Shown: positions 44,728 through 54,385 of the stretch, in pieces
How the letters are laid out: every line of letters starts with the position of its first letter
Numbering within the stretch: the stretch's first letter is position 1
NCBI GenBank assembly: GCA_946558695.1
Contig: CAMNTQ010000019.1
Span: 1-57,720, forward strand
Reading direction: 5' to 3'
Source: an uncultured Lachnospiraceae bacterium
Lineage (GTDB): Bacteria > Bacillota > Clostridia > Lachnospirales > Lachnospiraceae
Length of the DNA: 57,720 nucleotides
The notes under the pieces: generated by a model
What the model saw: the letters and a program-made list of their open reading frames with translations, nothing else
Database searches by the model: none
Told to the model about the DNA's origin: nothing
Position numbers and translations under genes: made by a program

Positions 44728-46326
44728 TTACTCGTTGCTCGCGCGCTTCTTAACAACTAAGATGATGCCAGCGCCGATCACAAGAATACCGCCGATGATG
44801 TAGAAGATTGTAGTACCGATACCACCGGTGGATGGAAGGAGAGTACCCTGATTATTCACAATTTCAAGAGCTCCTTCATCTAAATCAGAAAGATTCTTTT
44901 CAACTTCCTTACTTGATACTGAAGTACTCGTCTCACTGACAAGGTTGCCATCTTCATCATAATGTCTTTCGCCTGATGTCTCATAAATTTCTTTAGAAAG
45001 TACCTGTGATGAAAGCGTCTTTGTTTCTGTTAGTTTATTATAGCCATCTGGAGCTTTAACCTCAGTAACTATAAGACTTACGTCCTCAGCAAGACCAATG
45101 ATGTACAGCTTTCCATTCTCATCTGTAGTCATTTCAGCGCTCGGTGTCGTACTATCGGGATCATAAGAAACTACTCTGTAAACTCCCGGTTCGCCTTCTA
45201 CAGCTTCCACAGTAAGACCGGCAATCGTAAACACAGCTCCGGCAAGAGCATTTCCTGCGTCATCTACCTTTTTAATTGCTGCTGCGTAAGTTGTGATCTC
45301 TGCAGAATCCTCCCACTCCTCGCTCCAAGGCTGATTGCCATCTTTATCTATAGCCTCAATCTTAATTGTATTTTTGTTAGCAGCGCCAATATTTGTTGTT
45401 GATGTAAGAACTGCTTCGTACTCTACTACAATCTGATCGCCCTGAGCATACAAACTGGTATTAGTATACTTACCCTCAGCATCTTTTTCTGCCCATGGAA
45501 TTGTAATCTTCTTCTCAGCATCAAACTGCGGTGTCTCTCCATCAACCGTATACTCTACCTTATTCTCCCCTTTTCCAATGGAAATTTTAGTTACGTTAGG
45601 ATTGCTCAAAAACTCCGGCAATGTATCGCTGATCACATATTCCACAATCTGCTTAGCGTCCTTTCCTTCGCCTATATAGTTCGTGGTATCGAACGTTGCT
45701 GTATATTTAACAGTATCGCCGATAGAATAGCTCCCATTTTCCGTCTCTTTCACAGCGCCCGGCTTATTTGTATTCTTGTCAAATATCTCTGCTTTCGGCT
45801 GAGTAGATGTAACAGTAATCGCTGACTTAACCTCTCCATTTTCATCTGCATCTGATTTATGAGTTGTAGTCATTACATAATAGCCATAGGGAAGTCCGGT
45901 AAATTCCAGTGCACTTCCATCACTTACTGCAGAATTAATTACTGTAGCTGATTTTGCCCACGCTTCAAGCGCAGTCTTTAATTCCTCTGTCATATTGGTT
46001 CCTGTTACTTTTCCATCCGCATCTTTCACAAGGATAGAGTCGTTCGGAATTACATTGTTCTTCGCATCTTTAGTAAAGAAGCTTGTTAACCCTTCTGGTA
46101 TCGCGTCCGGACACTGATAAGCAATCTGTCCATCCTCACCAACCGTTGCGTCAAAGAGTTTGTAAATATAATAAGTCTCTCCCTTTGCCGCATTATTAAT
46201 TGTAATAGTAGCGTTATCCTTATCTGCAGGATTCAATGCTGCGGTTTGCGCAAAAGCTGTGATACTCATAGCCAATGCCATTACTACTGCCAGCATGAAA
46301 GCTGACATTTTTTTGAATTTCTTCAT
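44728..46326 (-). CDS. SpaA-type major pilin
   Basis: 532 residues. Signal peptide (MSAFMLAVVMALAMSITAFA), an N-terminal domain with GETYYIYKLFDATVGEDG and TGLPYGYYVMTTTHKSDAD, a middle isopeptide-type domain (SIGDTVKYTATFDTTNYIGE) and a C-terminal SpaA domain (IKKVDDAGNALAGAVFTIAG, LIVTEVKAPDGY; the E in TEVKAP fits the isopeptide catalytic Glu). Sorting signal LPSTG at 497-501, hydrophobic helix, KKRASNE tail. Strong AAAGGAGAAAG site. Size and layout suggest the backbone subunit polymerised by the class C sortase that follows. Confidence 0.92.
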   Translation of the reverse strand: MKKFKKMSAFMLAVVMALAMSITAFAQTAALNPADKDNATITINNAAKGETYYIYKLFDATVGEDGQIAYQCPDAIPEGLTSFFTKDAKNNVIPNDSILVKDADGKVTGTNMTEELKTALEAWAKSATVINSAVSDGSALEFTGLPYGYYVMTTTHKSDADENGEVKSAITVTSTQPKAEIFDKNTNKPGAVKETENGSYSIGDTVKYTATFDTTNYIGEGKDAKQIVEYVISDTLPEFLSNPNVTKISIGKGENKVEYTVDGETPQFDAEKKITIPWAEKDAEGKYTNTSLYAQGDQIVVEYEAVLTSTTNIGAANKNTIKIEAIDKDGNQPWSEEWEDSAEITTYAAAIKKVDDAGNALAGAVFTIAGLTVEAVEGEPGVYRVVSYDPDSTTPSAEMTTDENGKLYIIGLAEDVSLIVTEVKAPDGYNKLTETKTLSSQVLSKEIYETSGERHYDEDGNLVSETSTSVSSKEVEKNLSDLDEGALEIVNNQGTLLPSTGGIGTTIFYIIGGILVIGAGIILVVKKRASNE

Positions 46327-46421
46327 AATCGTCTTTCTCCTTTTCCTTACATTTTTAATGTCATTGAATTGTTGGCGTTTAAGCCCTTTATTCCTTTATT
46401 ACGCTAAATCCGAGAGGAAAT

Positions 46422-49400
46422 CTACACCCTCCTTTCTTTAGCTTTTTTTGTATACATAAAGCCTGCGCCCAGCAGTATGCACAGAGCGCCTGCAATCGTA
46501 TATAACATCATACCGGAACCGCCGGTTTTAGGAAGTTCATATTGATGGTATTCATTTACATATTCTACAGTCGTATCCACTTTTCCCATTTCATCTGTAA
46601 TTACGCCTGAATTCTCTTTCTCGCCATCAATATTAATATCGTAATCATCCTTGCCATGCTCCGGCCGGACTTCCGTGATAGTATAAGTTGTTCCTTGAGG
46701 CAGATAATTAACTATAATATATTCTCCGTCTCCCAGCCAGAACGAATCTCCGTCGCTGATGATAATATCGTTATCGACAACTTCTGCCTCATATACCGGC
46801 TTACCGTCAGCATCTAACACTGGCTTTCCATCGGCATCCAGTTTCTCGACATATACTGGTTTTCCGTCGGCATCAAACGCAGGCTTTCCATCGCTATCCA
46901 GTTTCCTCTTTTTCTTAAACTTTGTATAGCAGTAATCATCCGGCAGATTAGTACCAGCGCTACTCTGGAAATGTATGCGGAATTCAAAACTCTCGTCCGG
47001 GTTGGCATTTTCTACTGTTTTCCCGACCTGCAATGAGTTTGTAAACTGTCCGGAAGCCTGCTGCGGCGTCATGGAAGATACAGAAGGCAAGGTAAACTGC
47101 ATCCAGCAAGTAGAACCCGAAGCTCCTCGTTCCGTGTAGAAAAACGATAATACATGCCTAGTTGAACATGTAAGTTTACCTTTTTCATCATAACACTCTT
47201 TTCCATGTTCATGATTCTCATTCGCCGCGCGCTCCGCTTCCAGATAGTCCCAAAGATTAACATACTCACCGACCGAACTGTGTACGCCGCCGATATCGCA
47301 GACAAGTTGACCATCCAAGAATACCCACATATCGTCATCGCCGAAGAAATAATATTCCAACGGTCCGATGTAATCTGTGCTTAAATCAAATGCAACTTCA
47401 TACATCATTCCAAAATATGGGTTATGGAACTCAGCAAAATCATTAGGGGGAGTTGCCATTTCTTTCTTCTTACTGAATGCCTTTAATTTTTTGTTATCTT
47501 CTTCCTTACGAAACATTGGATCATAGCCATCCTTACCTGCATGCTCAGCAGCATCCATAGGCCAGAATTCGTTAGACCGTATTTTTCGCGTTTTATTCCA
47601 ATTATCACGAGCGTTACCTAATTTGTGTAAATCAGTTGTCTGCGTCCCTGTTACAGAAGTCAGCGTATACGTATCCCCGTTACGTATAAATTTGAGGTCA
47701 TAATCGTTATACGTAGTTTTTCCTGCTGCATCTCCCTCATTAAATAAATTCGGAGCTATAATCCCATCTGCATATACAAGTTTACCATCCTGTAATCCGG
47801 TGACGATTCCAAAGGAGCACCCACTATAATTACTGGTTGCTGCATTAATCTTGTTATTGTTATGCTGGACATCACCAAGTGTTGTCGGAAGAACTACTTC
47901 ACCATTACCGAAAGCTAATTTATCACCAGTGCCGTTATAATTTGTCGGAGAATTGATTCCTGACTGTTCCGTATATATATACCATGTCTTATCCTTTGAA
48001 TCAGGAGCCGAACGATCTATTGTTCCTCCAGCCTTATTTGCACTACTGTAAATATTTCCGTCTGAAACATCATAATCATAAAAAACTACATCGGAATCCC
48101 ATTGTGTATCTACGATATCATACAGCAGGCGGATAACCGTTCCCTCATCGATCAATGCATATTCAAGATTCTCCGCTGTCTTCGGTCTGTTTGTAAAATG
48201 AAGGTTCGCAAGCTGAGCCTCATTATATACCGTCTTTTCTCCGTTTGTTGTTACTTCAATCCCGACCAGTTTATAACTATCCTTATTTTCTACTAATGCG
48301 TCAAAGTACATCAGACTTGGAGCCATCACATAATCAAATTCTCTTGATCTGTATATCTCAACTTGTTTATCTGTATATTGAATATTCCCTCCATCATCAA
48401 CATACATATTTTTTGTGACTGGTGTCGTCCCATTCTGCGGCAATACCGGGGAATTTCCCCCGTTCTTTTCTTTCGACGTATCAATAATATCATGTGCCTT
48501 ATCGGCATCTCCGCTGTCTGCCATCACTTTAAGATTCGCATAATACTCTACTTTGAAATGAGGATTCGCCTGACTTCTTGCTGTCAATACAACTTCTTCC
48601 TCAAATGCATCAAATTCACATACTATCGGTTCTTCCGCCTTTTTTTCATTCAAATAAGTCTGTCCGAGTGTATTGATCTTGGCGCCGTTTACGCCCATGG
48701 CTTTAACTGTGATCTCTGTTCCATTATCTATGATCTCTTCCCCGACCTCCGCAATCTTTTCCTTGTCGCCGAGCAGCTGTTTTACAGTGTCAGGAATAGA
48801 CTCTTTCGCCTGTTCATTCAAAGTATCAGAAGTAGTAATCTCCGCCGTAACCTTACAGTCTGATATATCAACCTCCTCGCCGTCGTATGTCAGGGAACAG
48901 GAAAGCACTTGAAGCCGAAGCATCGCGCCCATCTCATCTGTCCCGCCCGCCTGTTCAACTGCTGCCGCATATTTATCACTCTCTTCTTCTACAGCTTTGA
49001 TTTCAAATTTCAACTTTTCATCTTTGTCAGCTTCCGGCTCAGCATCGTCAGATGCAGGCATATCCCCGGCATTATTTTCCGCTTCTCCACTTGCTTCTTT
49101 ACTTTCAGCCGTCTCCTCAGTTTCCTCGGCATTTTCAGGCGTCTCTCCGGTTTCTTCGACACTTTCGGCATTATCTTCGTCGGTAGCTTTTTCTTCTGCA
49201 ATCTCCTCCTCAGCTTTTCCTTCATCATCAGACTGCATCGCATCCGCTGCTTCTTTGTCAACTTCTATATCTCCTTCGATACGAAAAGTTGCCCGAAAGA
49301 CATCATCCTCATAAACCTCTGTTTTCGTAATGTGGACGGATGTTTTTTCAACATCCGTCTCGTCTTTTTTGCTAAAACCTACCGCAAACTTTGAAAACCC

Positions 49401-50906
49401 ATTCGTCTTAAACGATGTGCTTCCGCTCTCCGCCTTACCGCCGTCGATAACTTCAGTCTTCTCATCTCCGAAGTGTACGACTTTGATCGGCTCTCCTTCC
49501 GGCAGACCGTTCTTATCTACGAACTGGATCGTAACCAATACCGGGGTCTCTGGCTCTACTTCTTCGCCTTCTACATAGAAACCGATCTTGAACAGCGCGC
49601 TCATGGTAGCATTTTCATCTCCCATGCTCTTTTTGAATTCTGTCTCGTGCTTTTTATAATCCTCACTATCAGTTACTTCCGTAATCTGCTCAGCAATTAA
49701 TCTCGCATCTTCCGGAATATTCGCATCGTTATTATAGGAAGCCGTCACGATATAGCCCAGACCTTCATAGGTCTTACTCTCTTCGTAAGCCTCTGGATCA
49801 GCCGCCTCTTCGCCTTCTGTCTCTTCATTCGTTCCGGCTTCGCCTTCTTCACCGGTTTCGGAGTCTTCACCGCCTTCCGCCGCTTCACCGTTTCCAGAAT
49901 TTTCTTCGCCTACTGTTTCCTCGCCAGCTTCCGAGCCGTCTTCACCGTCTGCCGTCTCGCCGTCTTCGCCTTCCGACACTTCGTCTCCCGGCACATCGGC
50001 ATCCTCGCTTTCCGTCTTTTCTCCATTCAGATCTGTTGAGAAGATCTCTCCTTCCTCCGTACTTCCGGCTGTCTCATCGGCAGCTTCCGGTTCCTGAGAA
50101 ACCTCTCCCGGCGCTGCTTCTACCGTTTCAAGACATCCTGCCGCTTCCGTGTGGATATGCTCCTCCAGTTGGATCTTGCCGCAGACGAGCCTTAGATTCT
50201 CTGGCGCGTCCTTTCCATTCTTATCAATCTTCTCAAAACATTTGTCCGTATGGGTATGCATCTCAAGCTGACCGCAGGTAAGCCCTTCCTGTTCAACATA
50301 GCATTCATCAGAATGCGTATGTCCGCCCTCGCCTTCCCTGATCTTACACGTCAGAACATCCTCCCACTTATAACAGTTATCATCATGCTGATGTTCCTCC
50401 ATACCGCATATAAGATTACCCTCTTCGTCATAACACGCATCCGTATGACTATGCTCCGGCTTTTTACAGACAAGGTCTCCCTTCTGGTTTGTATAGCACT
50501 GGTCTGTATGTTCATGTCCGGCCGTCTCTTCCTGTCCGCACACAAGAGTAACTGTCTTGTTATAGCATTCCTTCGTATGCTCATGCTTCTCTACTTCCGG
50601 CAGGCTGCACACCAGCTTAAGGTCTGCATTATAACAATCATCATTATGCTTATGTACCACATAATCCGCATAACCGCATATCAGGTTCTTATCACGGTCA
50701 TAACAGGATTTCTCATGCTCATGCAATTGGAACTGACAATGCAGCACTCTTTCCTTATGCGTCATCGCCAACCCCATCATCCGAAGCGCAGTAACCGTAC
50801 CTACCCCGACGAATACTGCCAAGATTATGAATACTGCCCTCCACTGCTTATGTTTCTTTTGTTCCTGTAAGAATTCTGCAATCCGCTTTAATATCGGAGA
50901 TTCCAT
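46422..50906 (-). CDS. giant LPKTG tip adhesin with HxH/Cys repeats and fibro-slime domain
   Basis: 1494 residues. An N-terminal membrane/signal helix (24-48) is followed by nine repeats (62-258) of the form H-x-H-(T/E/D)-x-x-C-Y ... L-x-C (HEHTKECY, HEHTDQCY, HSHTDACY, HQHDDNCY). Then come a Glu-rich linker (265-385), two beta-rich modules with another acidic stretch (about 550-640), and a fibro-slime domain near 1170-1330 (YFFGDDDMWVFLDGQLVCDI, GGVHSSVGEYVNLWDY) that contains a tenth HEHGKECY repeat. Next is a DADGKPV tandem repeat (plus-strand about 46795-46905). Sorting signal LPKTG at 1458-1462. It is the likely pilus-tip adhesin. Paired His and Cys suggest metal binding or disulfides; ligand unknown. 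Confidence 0.9.
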   Translation of the reverse strand: MESPILKRIAEFLQEQKKHKQWRAVFIILAVFVGVGTVTALRMMGLAMTHKERVLHCQFQLHEHEKSCYDRDKNLICGYADYVVHKHNDDCYNADLKLVCSLPEVEKHEHTKECYNKTVTLVCGQEETAGHEHTDQCYTNQKGDLVCKKPEHSHTDACYDEEGNLICGMEEHQHDDNCYKWEDVLTCKIREGEGGHTHSDECYVEQEGLTCGQLEMHTHTDKCFEKIDKNGKDAPENLRLVCGKIQLEEHIHTEAAGCLETVEAAPGEVSQEPEAADETAGSTEEGEIFSTDLNGEKTESEDADVPGDEVSEGEDGETADGEDGSEAGEETVGEENSGNGEAAEGGEDSETGEEGEAGTNEETEGEEAADPEAYEESKTYEGLGYIVTASYNNDANIPEDARLIAEQITEVTDSEDYKKHETEFKKSMGDENATMSALFKIGFYVEGEEVEPETPVLVTIQFVDKNGLPEGEPIKVVHFGDEKTEVIDGGKAESGSTSFKTNGFSKFAVGFSKKDETDVEKTSVHITKTEVYEDDVFRATFRIEGDIEVDKEAADAMQSDDEGKAEEEIAEEKATDEDNAESVEETGETPENAEETEETAESKEASGEAENNAGDMPASDDAEPEADKDEKLKFEIKAVEEESDKYAAAVEQAGGTDEMGAMLRLQVLSCSLTYDGEEVDISDCKVTAEITTSDTLNEQAKESIPDTVKQLLGDKEKIAEVGEEIIDNGTEITVKAMGVNGAKINTLGQTYLNEKKAEEPIVCEFDAFEEEVVLTARSQANPHFKVEYYANLKVMADSGDADKAHDIIDTSKEKNGGNSPVLPQNGTTPVTKNMYVDDGGNIQYTDKQVEIYRSREFDYVMAPSLMYFDALVENKDSYKLVGIEVTTNGEKTVYNEAQLANLHFTNRPKTAENLEYALIDEGTVIRLLYDIVDTQWDSDVVFYDYDVSDGNIYSSANKAGGTIDRSAPDSKDKTWYIYTEQSGINSPTNYNGTGDKLAFGNGEVVLPTTLGDVQHNNNKINAATSNYSGCSFGIVTGLQDGKLVYADGIIAPNLFNEGDAAGKTTYNDYDLKFIRNGDTYTLTSVTGTQTTDLHKLGNARDNWNKTRKIRSNEFWPMDAAEHAGKDGYDPMFRKEEDNKKLKAFSKKKEMATPPNDFAEFHNPYFGMMYEVAFDLSTDYIGPLEYYFFGDDDMWVFLDGQLVCDIGGVHSSVGEYVNLWDYLEAERAANENHEHGKECYDEKGKLTCSTRHVLSFFYTERGASGSTCWMQFTLPSVSSMTPQQASGQFTNSLQVGKTVENANPDESFEFRIHFQSSAGTNLPDDYCYTKFKKKRKLDSDGKPAFDADGKPVYVEKLDADGKPVLDADGKPVYEAEVVDNDIIISDGDSFWLGDGEYIIVNYLPQGTTYTITEVRPEHGKDDYDINIDGEKENSGVITDEMGKVDTTVEYVNEYHQYELPKTGGSGMMLYTIAGALCILLGAGFMYTKKAKERRV

Positions 50907-50937
50907 AATGCAGCCTCCCTTCTGTTATTTACATCAT

Positions 50938-51537
50938 CTATTTTATAAGTCCTATTCCCGAAAAGGGCCATACTCGGATTAAGATCTTTCCGATGACCTC
51001 ATCATTTCCTATGCAGCCGACCGTTGAATTTCGGCTGTCTATACTTGTCGAACGATGGTCCCCCATCACAAAACATTTACCGTCCGGCACCTGATACGGC
51101 AGCTCTATGTTACACTCGCCAAGCGCTTTCTCTTTCACATAAGGCTCATCCAGCAGAATCTCATTCACAGCTACGTTGCCTTCTTCGTCGATATCCACCC
51201 AATCTCCCGGGCCGGCTATCACTCGCTTGATCAAAATATTATTATTATAATAAAATGCAATAACATCTCCGGTCTTGTACTTTGAACTGTTAAGCGCCAC
51301 CACGATGTCGCGGTCCTGCAGCGTCTCTGTCATGGAGGTGCCGCTGATCTGCAATACCGGAAGCAGCAATACCGCTATCAAGGCGGCAACTGCAGCGACT
51401 ACCAGAAGCGAAAACACTGTACTTTTCAATACTTTGCCGTAATTATGCCTGTACTGTTCCCGTATAAGCTCTGCTTCTAACAGCTCCAGGCTCGGCACTT
51501 CAAGCTTTTTTGCGCTCTGTGTATCCTTTTTATCCAT
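50938..51537 (-). CDS. lepB: signal peptidase I (S26A)
   Basis: 199 residues. One membrane helix (VFSLLVVAAVAALIAVLLLP), catalytic S68 in QISGTSMTETL and K104 in NNILIKRVIAGPGDW, then GDHRSTSIDSRN. This is the normal bacterial Ser-Lys enzyme, unlike SipW later in the locus. The N-terminal 35 residues are charged and helical. The start overlaps the preceding stop (TAATG). Placed right before the tip adhesin, it is probably dedicated to pilin precursors, as in many pilus islands. Confidence 0.93.
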   Translation of the reverse strand: MDKKDTQSAKKLEVPSLELLEAELIREQYRHNYGKVLKSTVFSLLVVAAVAALIAVLLLPVLQISGTSMTETLQDRDIVVALNSSKYKTGDVIAFYYNNNILIKRVIAGPGDWVDIDEEGNVAVNEILLDEPYVKEKALGECNIELPYQVPDGKCFVMGDHRSTSIDSRNSTVGCIGNDEVIGKILIRVWPFSGIGLIK

Positions 51538-51983
51538 TATCTTTCAGATCCTCCTATACTGCCGGAATCCATCTGCCCGTCTAAGACTTTCGCTTGTCCT
51601 TCGCATCTCTGTCTGATATTGTATAAATACTGGTCCGCTGCTTTTTGCGCCGCATCGACGATACCATTGAGCCTTAATGCCGCTTCCGCGACAGTTCCCG
51701 CATGCTGAAGTCCTTCTTTCTTATTAGAATACCATGCTTCTATCTCGCCCTCAAGCTCCTTGATACGTTCCTTCTTGCTGTTAAGCCTTCCTGTCAGTCT
51801 TTCTATCTGAACATCCTTCTCGTCTACCTTGGCTTTCAACCGTATATTATTTTCCCTCATGCTGCGCAGCTCGTTCTCTTTCTCCTCCTGTTGACTCTTA
51901 AGCTGCTCGGCTTCTCTGCTTTGCTCTACCAGAAGTTCAAGAAGTTCCTGCCTCTTCAGCTTCTGCAATTCCTTTACCGTCAT
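51537..51983 (-). CDS. coiled-coil protein, paralogue of 52133..53059
   Basis: 148 residues from MTVKELQKLKRQELLELL; this start has GAGG six bases before it, whereas the longer frame begins at a GTG without a site. Residues about 1-95 are a continuous coiled coil (LKSQQEEKENELRSMRENNI, RLKAKVDEKDVQIERLTGRL). The end has AGTVAEAALRLNGIVDAAQK then AADQYLY, shared with its neighbour. No signal peptide or membrane helix. Often annotated as 'DNA repair protein', but nothing in the sequence supports that. It is directly coupled to lepB, so a role in delivering or positioning the secretion machinery is possible. Confidence 0.75.
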   Translation of the reverse strand: MTVKELQKLKRQELLELLVEQSREAEQLKSQQEEKENELRSMRENNIRLKAKVDEKDVQIERLTGRLNSKKERIKELEGEIEAWYSNKKEGLQHAGTVAEAALRLNGIVDAAQKAADQYLYNIRQRCEGQAKVLDGQMDSGSIGGSER

Positions 51984-52132
51984 ACTAAGCCTCATTTCCA
52001 GCATCGATTTTCGAAACTGTTCCGGCCGCTTTTTATACACGTATGCTAGCTTAATGAAAAGTATAGCAGACCGGCAGTCAAAAGATGCGTCAAAAATTTC
52101 AAAAAAATAGGTTGATTTTCAATTTTTTAATT

Positions 52133-53059
52133 TTATTTTTGTCTTCTTCCAAAAAGTCTGGAAAACAATCCCCTCGGTTTTGTCACCGCCGGTTCCTTGG
52201 ATGGTTCCGTTTCCTTCGGCGGTTCTTCCATCTGTAATTTCAGCTGGCTTGCCTGCGGCTGTTCCTCCTCCAACCGCCAGTTGAAAGCTTCTAACCCCGG
52301 CGGACCCTCTGACTCAACTGATTCCATTGATGGTTTCGGATTCTCCAATTCTTCGGTTGTCGGTTCCTCAGTTGTTGGTTTCCCAGTTGTCATTTCTTCG
52401 GTTGTTGGTTTTCCAGTTGTCATTTCTTCCGTTGTTAATTTCTCAGTTATCGATTCTTCCGTTATTGATTCTCCAATTATTGGCTCTTCGTTTCTAAGCT
52501 TCCCGGCGATGAATTCCTCAGTCTTCACTTCTTTAACCATCGGCTTTACTTCCGTTTTTGACTGTCGATACCGCTCAACTGTCTCACTCGTTAACTCTGG
52601 CTGAACTTCTGCCGATTTCATGTATTGTGACTCTTGGGATCTGTCTGTCATGCCCACGGCATGATACCGTCTTCCTTCTATTCCGCGTTCAGCACCATAC
52701 ATGTACCGCTCTGCTTCCTTTTGCGCCGCTTCAAATATTTTATTCAACTCTAATGCCGCCTGTACAAGAGATCCGGCCTCCTCCAGTTCGATGATCCTGT
52801 CAGAGTACAGACTCTTCACTTCCTTCTCCAGCTCACGAATCCGTTCATCACTTTCATTGAGCTTTTGTTTTATCAATTCCGTCATGGCATCTCTGTCGTT
52901 AAGCTTCGCCTTTATAATATCATTTTCACTAAAAAGCAATTCCAGCCGTATATCCATCCGGTCCAGTTCTTCCTGCTGCGCTGATACTTCATTGCTCTGC
53001 GTCAATAACATCTGTATAAGATCCAATGCCTTAAGCTTACGAAATTCTTTTTCCGTCAT
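52133..53059 (-). CDS. coiled-coil protein with Thr/Glu/Pro repeat and basic C-terminus
   Basis: 308 residues from MTEKEFRKLKALDLI; AGAGG lies eight bases before the ATG, and the extra codons upstream would need TTG. The first 130 residues are a coiled coil with ELEEAGSLVQAALELNKIFE then AAQKEAERYMY, matching the next gene. Then comes a disordered stretch with in-register repeats (TTGKPTTEEM twice; DNA repeat at plus-strand about 52372-52445) and a basic tail (GLFSRLFGRRQK). It opens the surface locus behind a clear promoter. DivIVA-like membrane or pole association is conceivable, given the coiled coil and amphipathic basic tail, but not shown. Confidence 0.75.
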   Translation of the reverse strand: MTEKEFRKLKALDLIQMLLTQSNEVSAQQEELDRMDIRLELLFSENDIIKAKLNDRDAMTELIKQKLNESDERIRELEKEVKSLYSDRIIELEEAGSLVQAALELNKIFEAAQKEAERYMYGAERGIEGRRYHAVGMTDRSQESQYMKSAEVQPELTSETVERYRQSKTEVKPMVKEVKTEEFIAGKLRNEEPIIGESITEESITEKLTTEEMTTGKPTTEEMTTGKPTTEEPTTEELENPKPSMESVESEGPPGLEAFNWRLEEEQPQASQLKLQMEEPPKETEPSKEPAVTKPRGLFSRLFGRRQK

Positions 53060-53111
53060 AATCAAGGCCTCTTTTCATTGTATTCAGCGAACTTCTTATC
53101 CGTCCGTACCA

Positions 53112-53140
53112 AGTATAACACAAAATGAAAAAAAAGACAA
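53112..53140 (-). promoter_or_regulatory. predicted promoter of the surface-structure locus
   Basis: Minus strand TTGTCT (53135-53140), a 17-base T-rich spacer and TATACT (53112-53117), about 50 bases before the first coiled-coil gene. T/A-rich upstream sequence could act as an UP element. Confidence 0.6.
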
Positions 53141-53170
53141 AAAAACTGCCCAAATAACCATTTAATCGAT

Positions 53171-54385
53171 TTAATTATCTTGCATCATAGATACCTTCAC
53201 CTTCAGGATACGCTCCAGAGATTCGTCCAGTCTCTCCCGGGTAATCGTCCCATCCCCTACTGCATGAAGCACGCCCTGATATGCCTCTTCAAAATTGTCC
53301 GGCATCAGTATCAGATCACTGCCTGCCAGGATTGTCTGTACTGCCGCTTCTGCGGAAGAATACTGACTTGTTACCGCCCCCATATTCAACGCGTCGGTAA
53401 CGACCAGACCGTCATACTGCAATCTTATCCGTAAAAGATTCGTAATGATCTCCGGGGACATAGAGGCCGGCGCATCATTCCCCGTCACATTCGGCAAAGA
53501 TATATGTGCGACCATGATTACCTTCGCCCCATTATTTATCACTTCCCGAAATGGTATCAGATCAAGTCCTTCTAATTCTTCTATCGTTTTATCAATGTAT
53601 GCATAGCCCTCATGAGTATCCGCCGACGTTCCGCCGTGTCCGGGGAAATGCTTATAGACGGGGCATACCCCCTGTTCCTCCAACCCCTCGGCGACTGCTG
53701 CTGCCATAGAGATTACCAACGCAGGTTCCGAACCAAAGGCTCTTTTTTTCACGACTTGATTCTCCGCGTTAGTCAGTACATCCGCCACCGGAGCGAAGTC
53801 TACGTTGAATCCCATATCCTTTAGATAAGCCCCGATCGTTCTGCCCACCTCATAGGCTTCATCAACATCTCCCCGCGCTCCGATCACGGACATGTCCTCT
53901 ATCTCGGGCACATCAAATTTCCCGGAGCCGCCGATACGCGCAACAGTTCCTCCCTCTTCGTCTACACTCAGAAACATAGGAAGATTGCTTCGCTCCATAC
54001 TGTATGTCTGCACATTTTCAAGCATCGTCTTTACCTGTCCGAAGGAATTCAGATTTTTGTCCAAATAAATAAATCCGCCTACCGGAATCTGGCTGATCGC
54101 TTTCTGCGTAGTCTCTCCGGCCGCCGTAACAGTCTCTACATCCTTCATCAAATCTTCCGGAGGGATGATAAAAAGCTGCGCCGCTTTTTCCTCCGCCGTC
54201 ATCTGATCCATATAGTTTTGAACAAGTTCCTCTAGAATATCCTCTTCACTTTTCTCATCATCCTTCTTTACGCCTTTTGTTTCTTCTTTATTGGAATCGT
54301 GCCTTGTATCCGCTCTGCAGGCAACTGTCATACTCACCACTGCCAGAAATGTTAAAAACACTGCCAGTTTATTATTTATTCTCAT
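53171..54385 (-). CDS. beta-N-acetylhexosaminidase, glycoside hydrolase family 3 (NagZ-like lipoprotein)
   Basis: 404 residues from MRINNKLAVFL; AAGG lies seven bases ahead. Lipobox VSMTVAC, then a charged linker, and the GH3 barrel from about 75. Family features: LFLSVDEEGGTVARIG, KHFPGHGGTSADTHEG (the His/Asp general acid loop of NagZ-type enzymes) and VVTDALNMGAV with the nucleophile Asp. It releases N-acetylglucosamine from peptidoglycan fragments outside the membrane. It ends about 30 bases before the surface-locus promoter and seems independent of it. Confidence 0.92.
   Translation of the reverse strand: MRINNKLAVFLTFLAVVSMTVACRADTRHDSNKEETKGVKKDDEKSEEDILEELVQNYMDQMTAEEKAAQLFIIPPEDLMKDVETVTAAGETTQKAISQIPVGGFIYLDKNLNSFGQVKTMLENVQTYSMERSNLPMFLSVDEEGGTVARIGGSGKFDVPEIEDMSVIGARGDVDEAYEVGRTIGAYLKDMGFNVDFAPVADVLTNAENQVVKKRAFGSEPALVISMAAAVAEGLEEQGVCPVYKHFPGHGGTSADTHEGYAYIDKTIEELEGLDLIPFREVINNGAKVIMVAHISLPNVTGNDAPASMSPEIITNLLRIRLQYDGLVVTDALNMGAVTSQYSSAEAAVQTILAGSDLILMPDNFEEAYQGVLHAVGDGTITRERLDESLERILKVKVSMMQDN

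Noticed and set aside
50130-50725. Repeated units in the adhesin gene as a possible CRISPR or VNTR array
   Set aside because: The periodicity is at protein level (His/Cys motif) and the DNA between units is not spacer-like.
52372-52445. Short regular repeats that might be a CRISPR array
   Set aside because: They are in-frame codon repeats (TTGKPTTEEM) within a coiled-coil protein gene, with no spacers.
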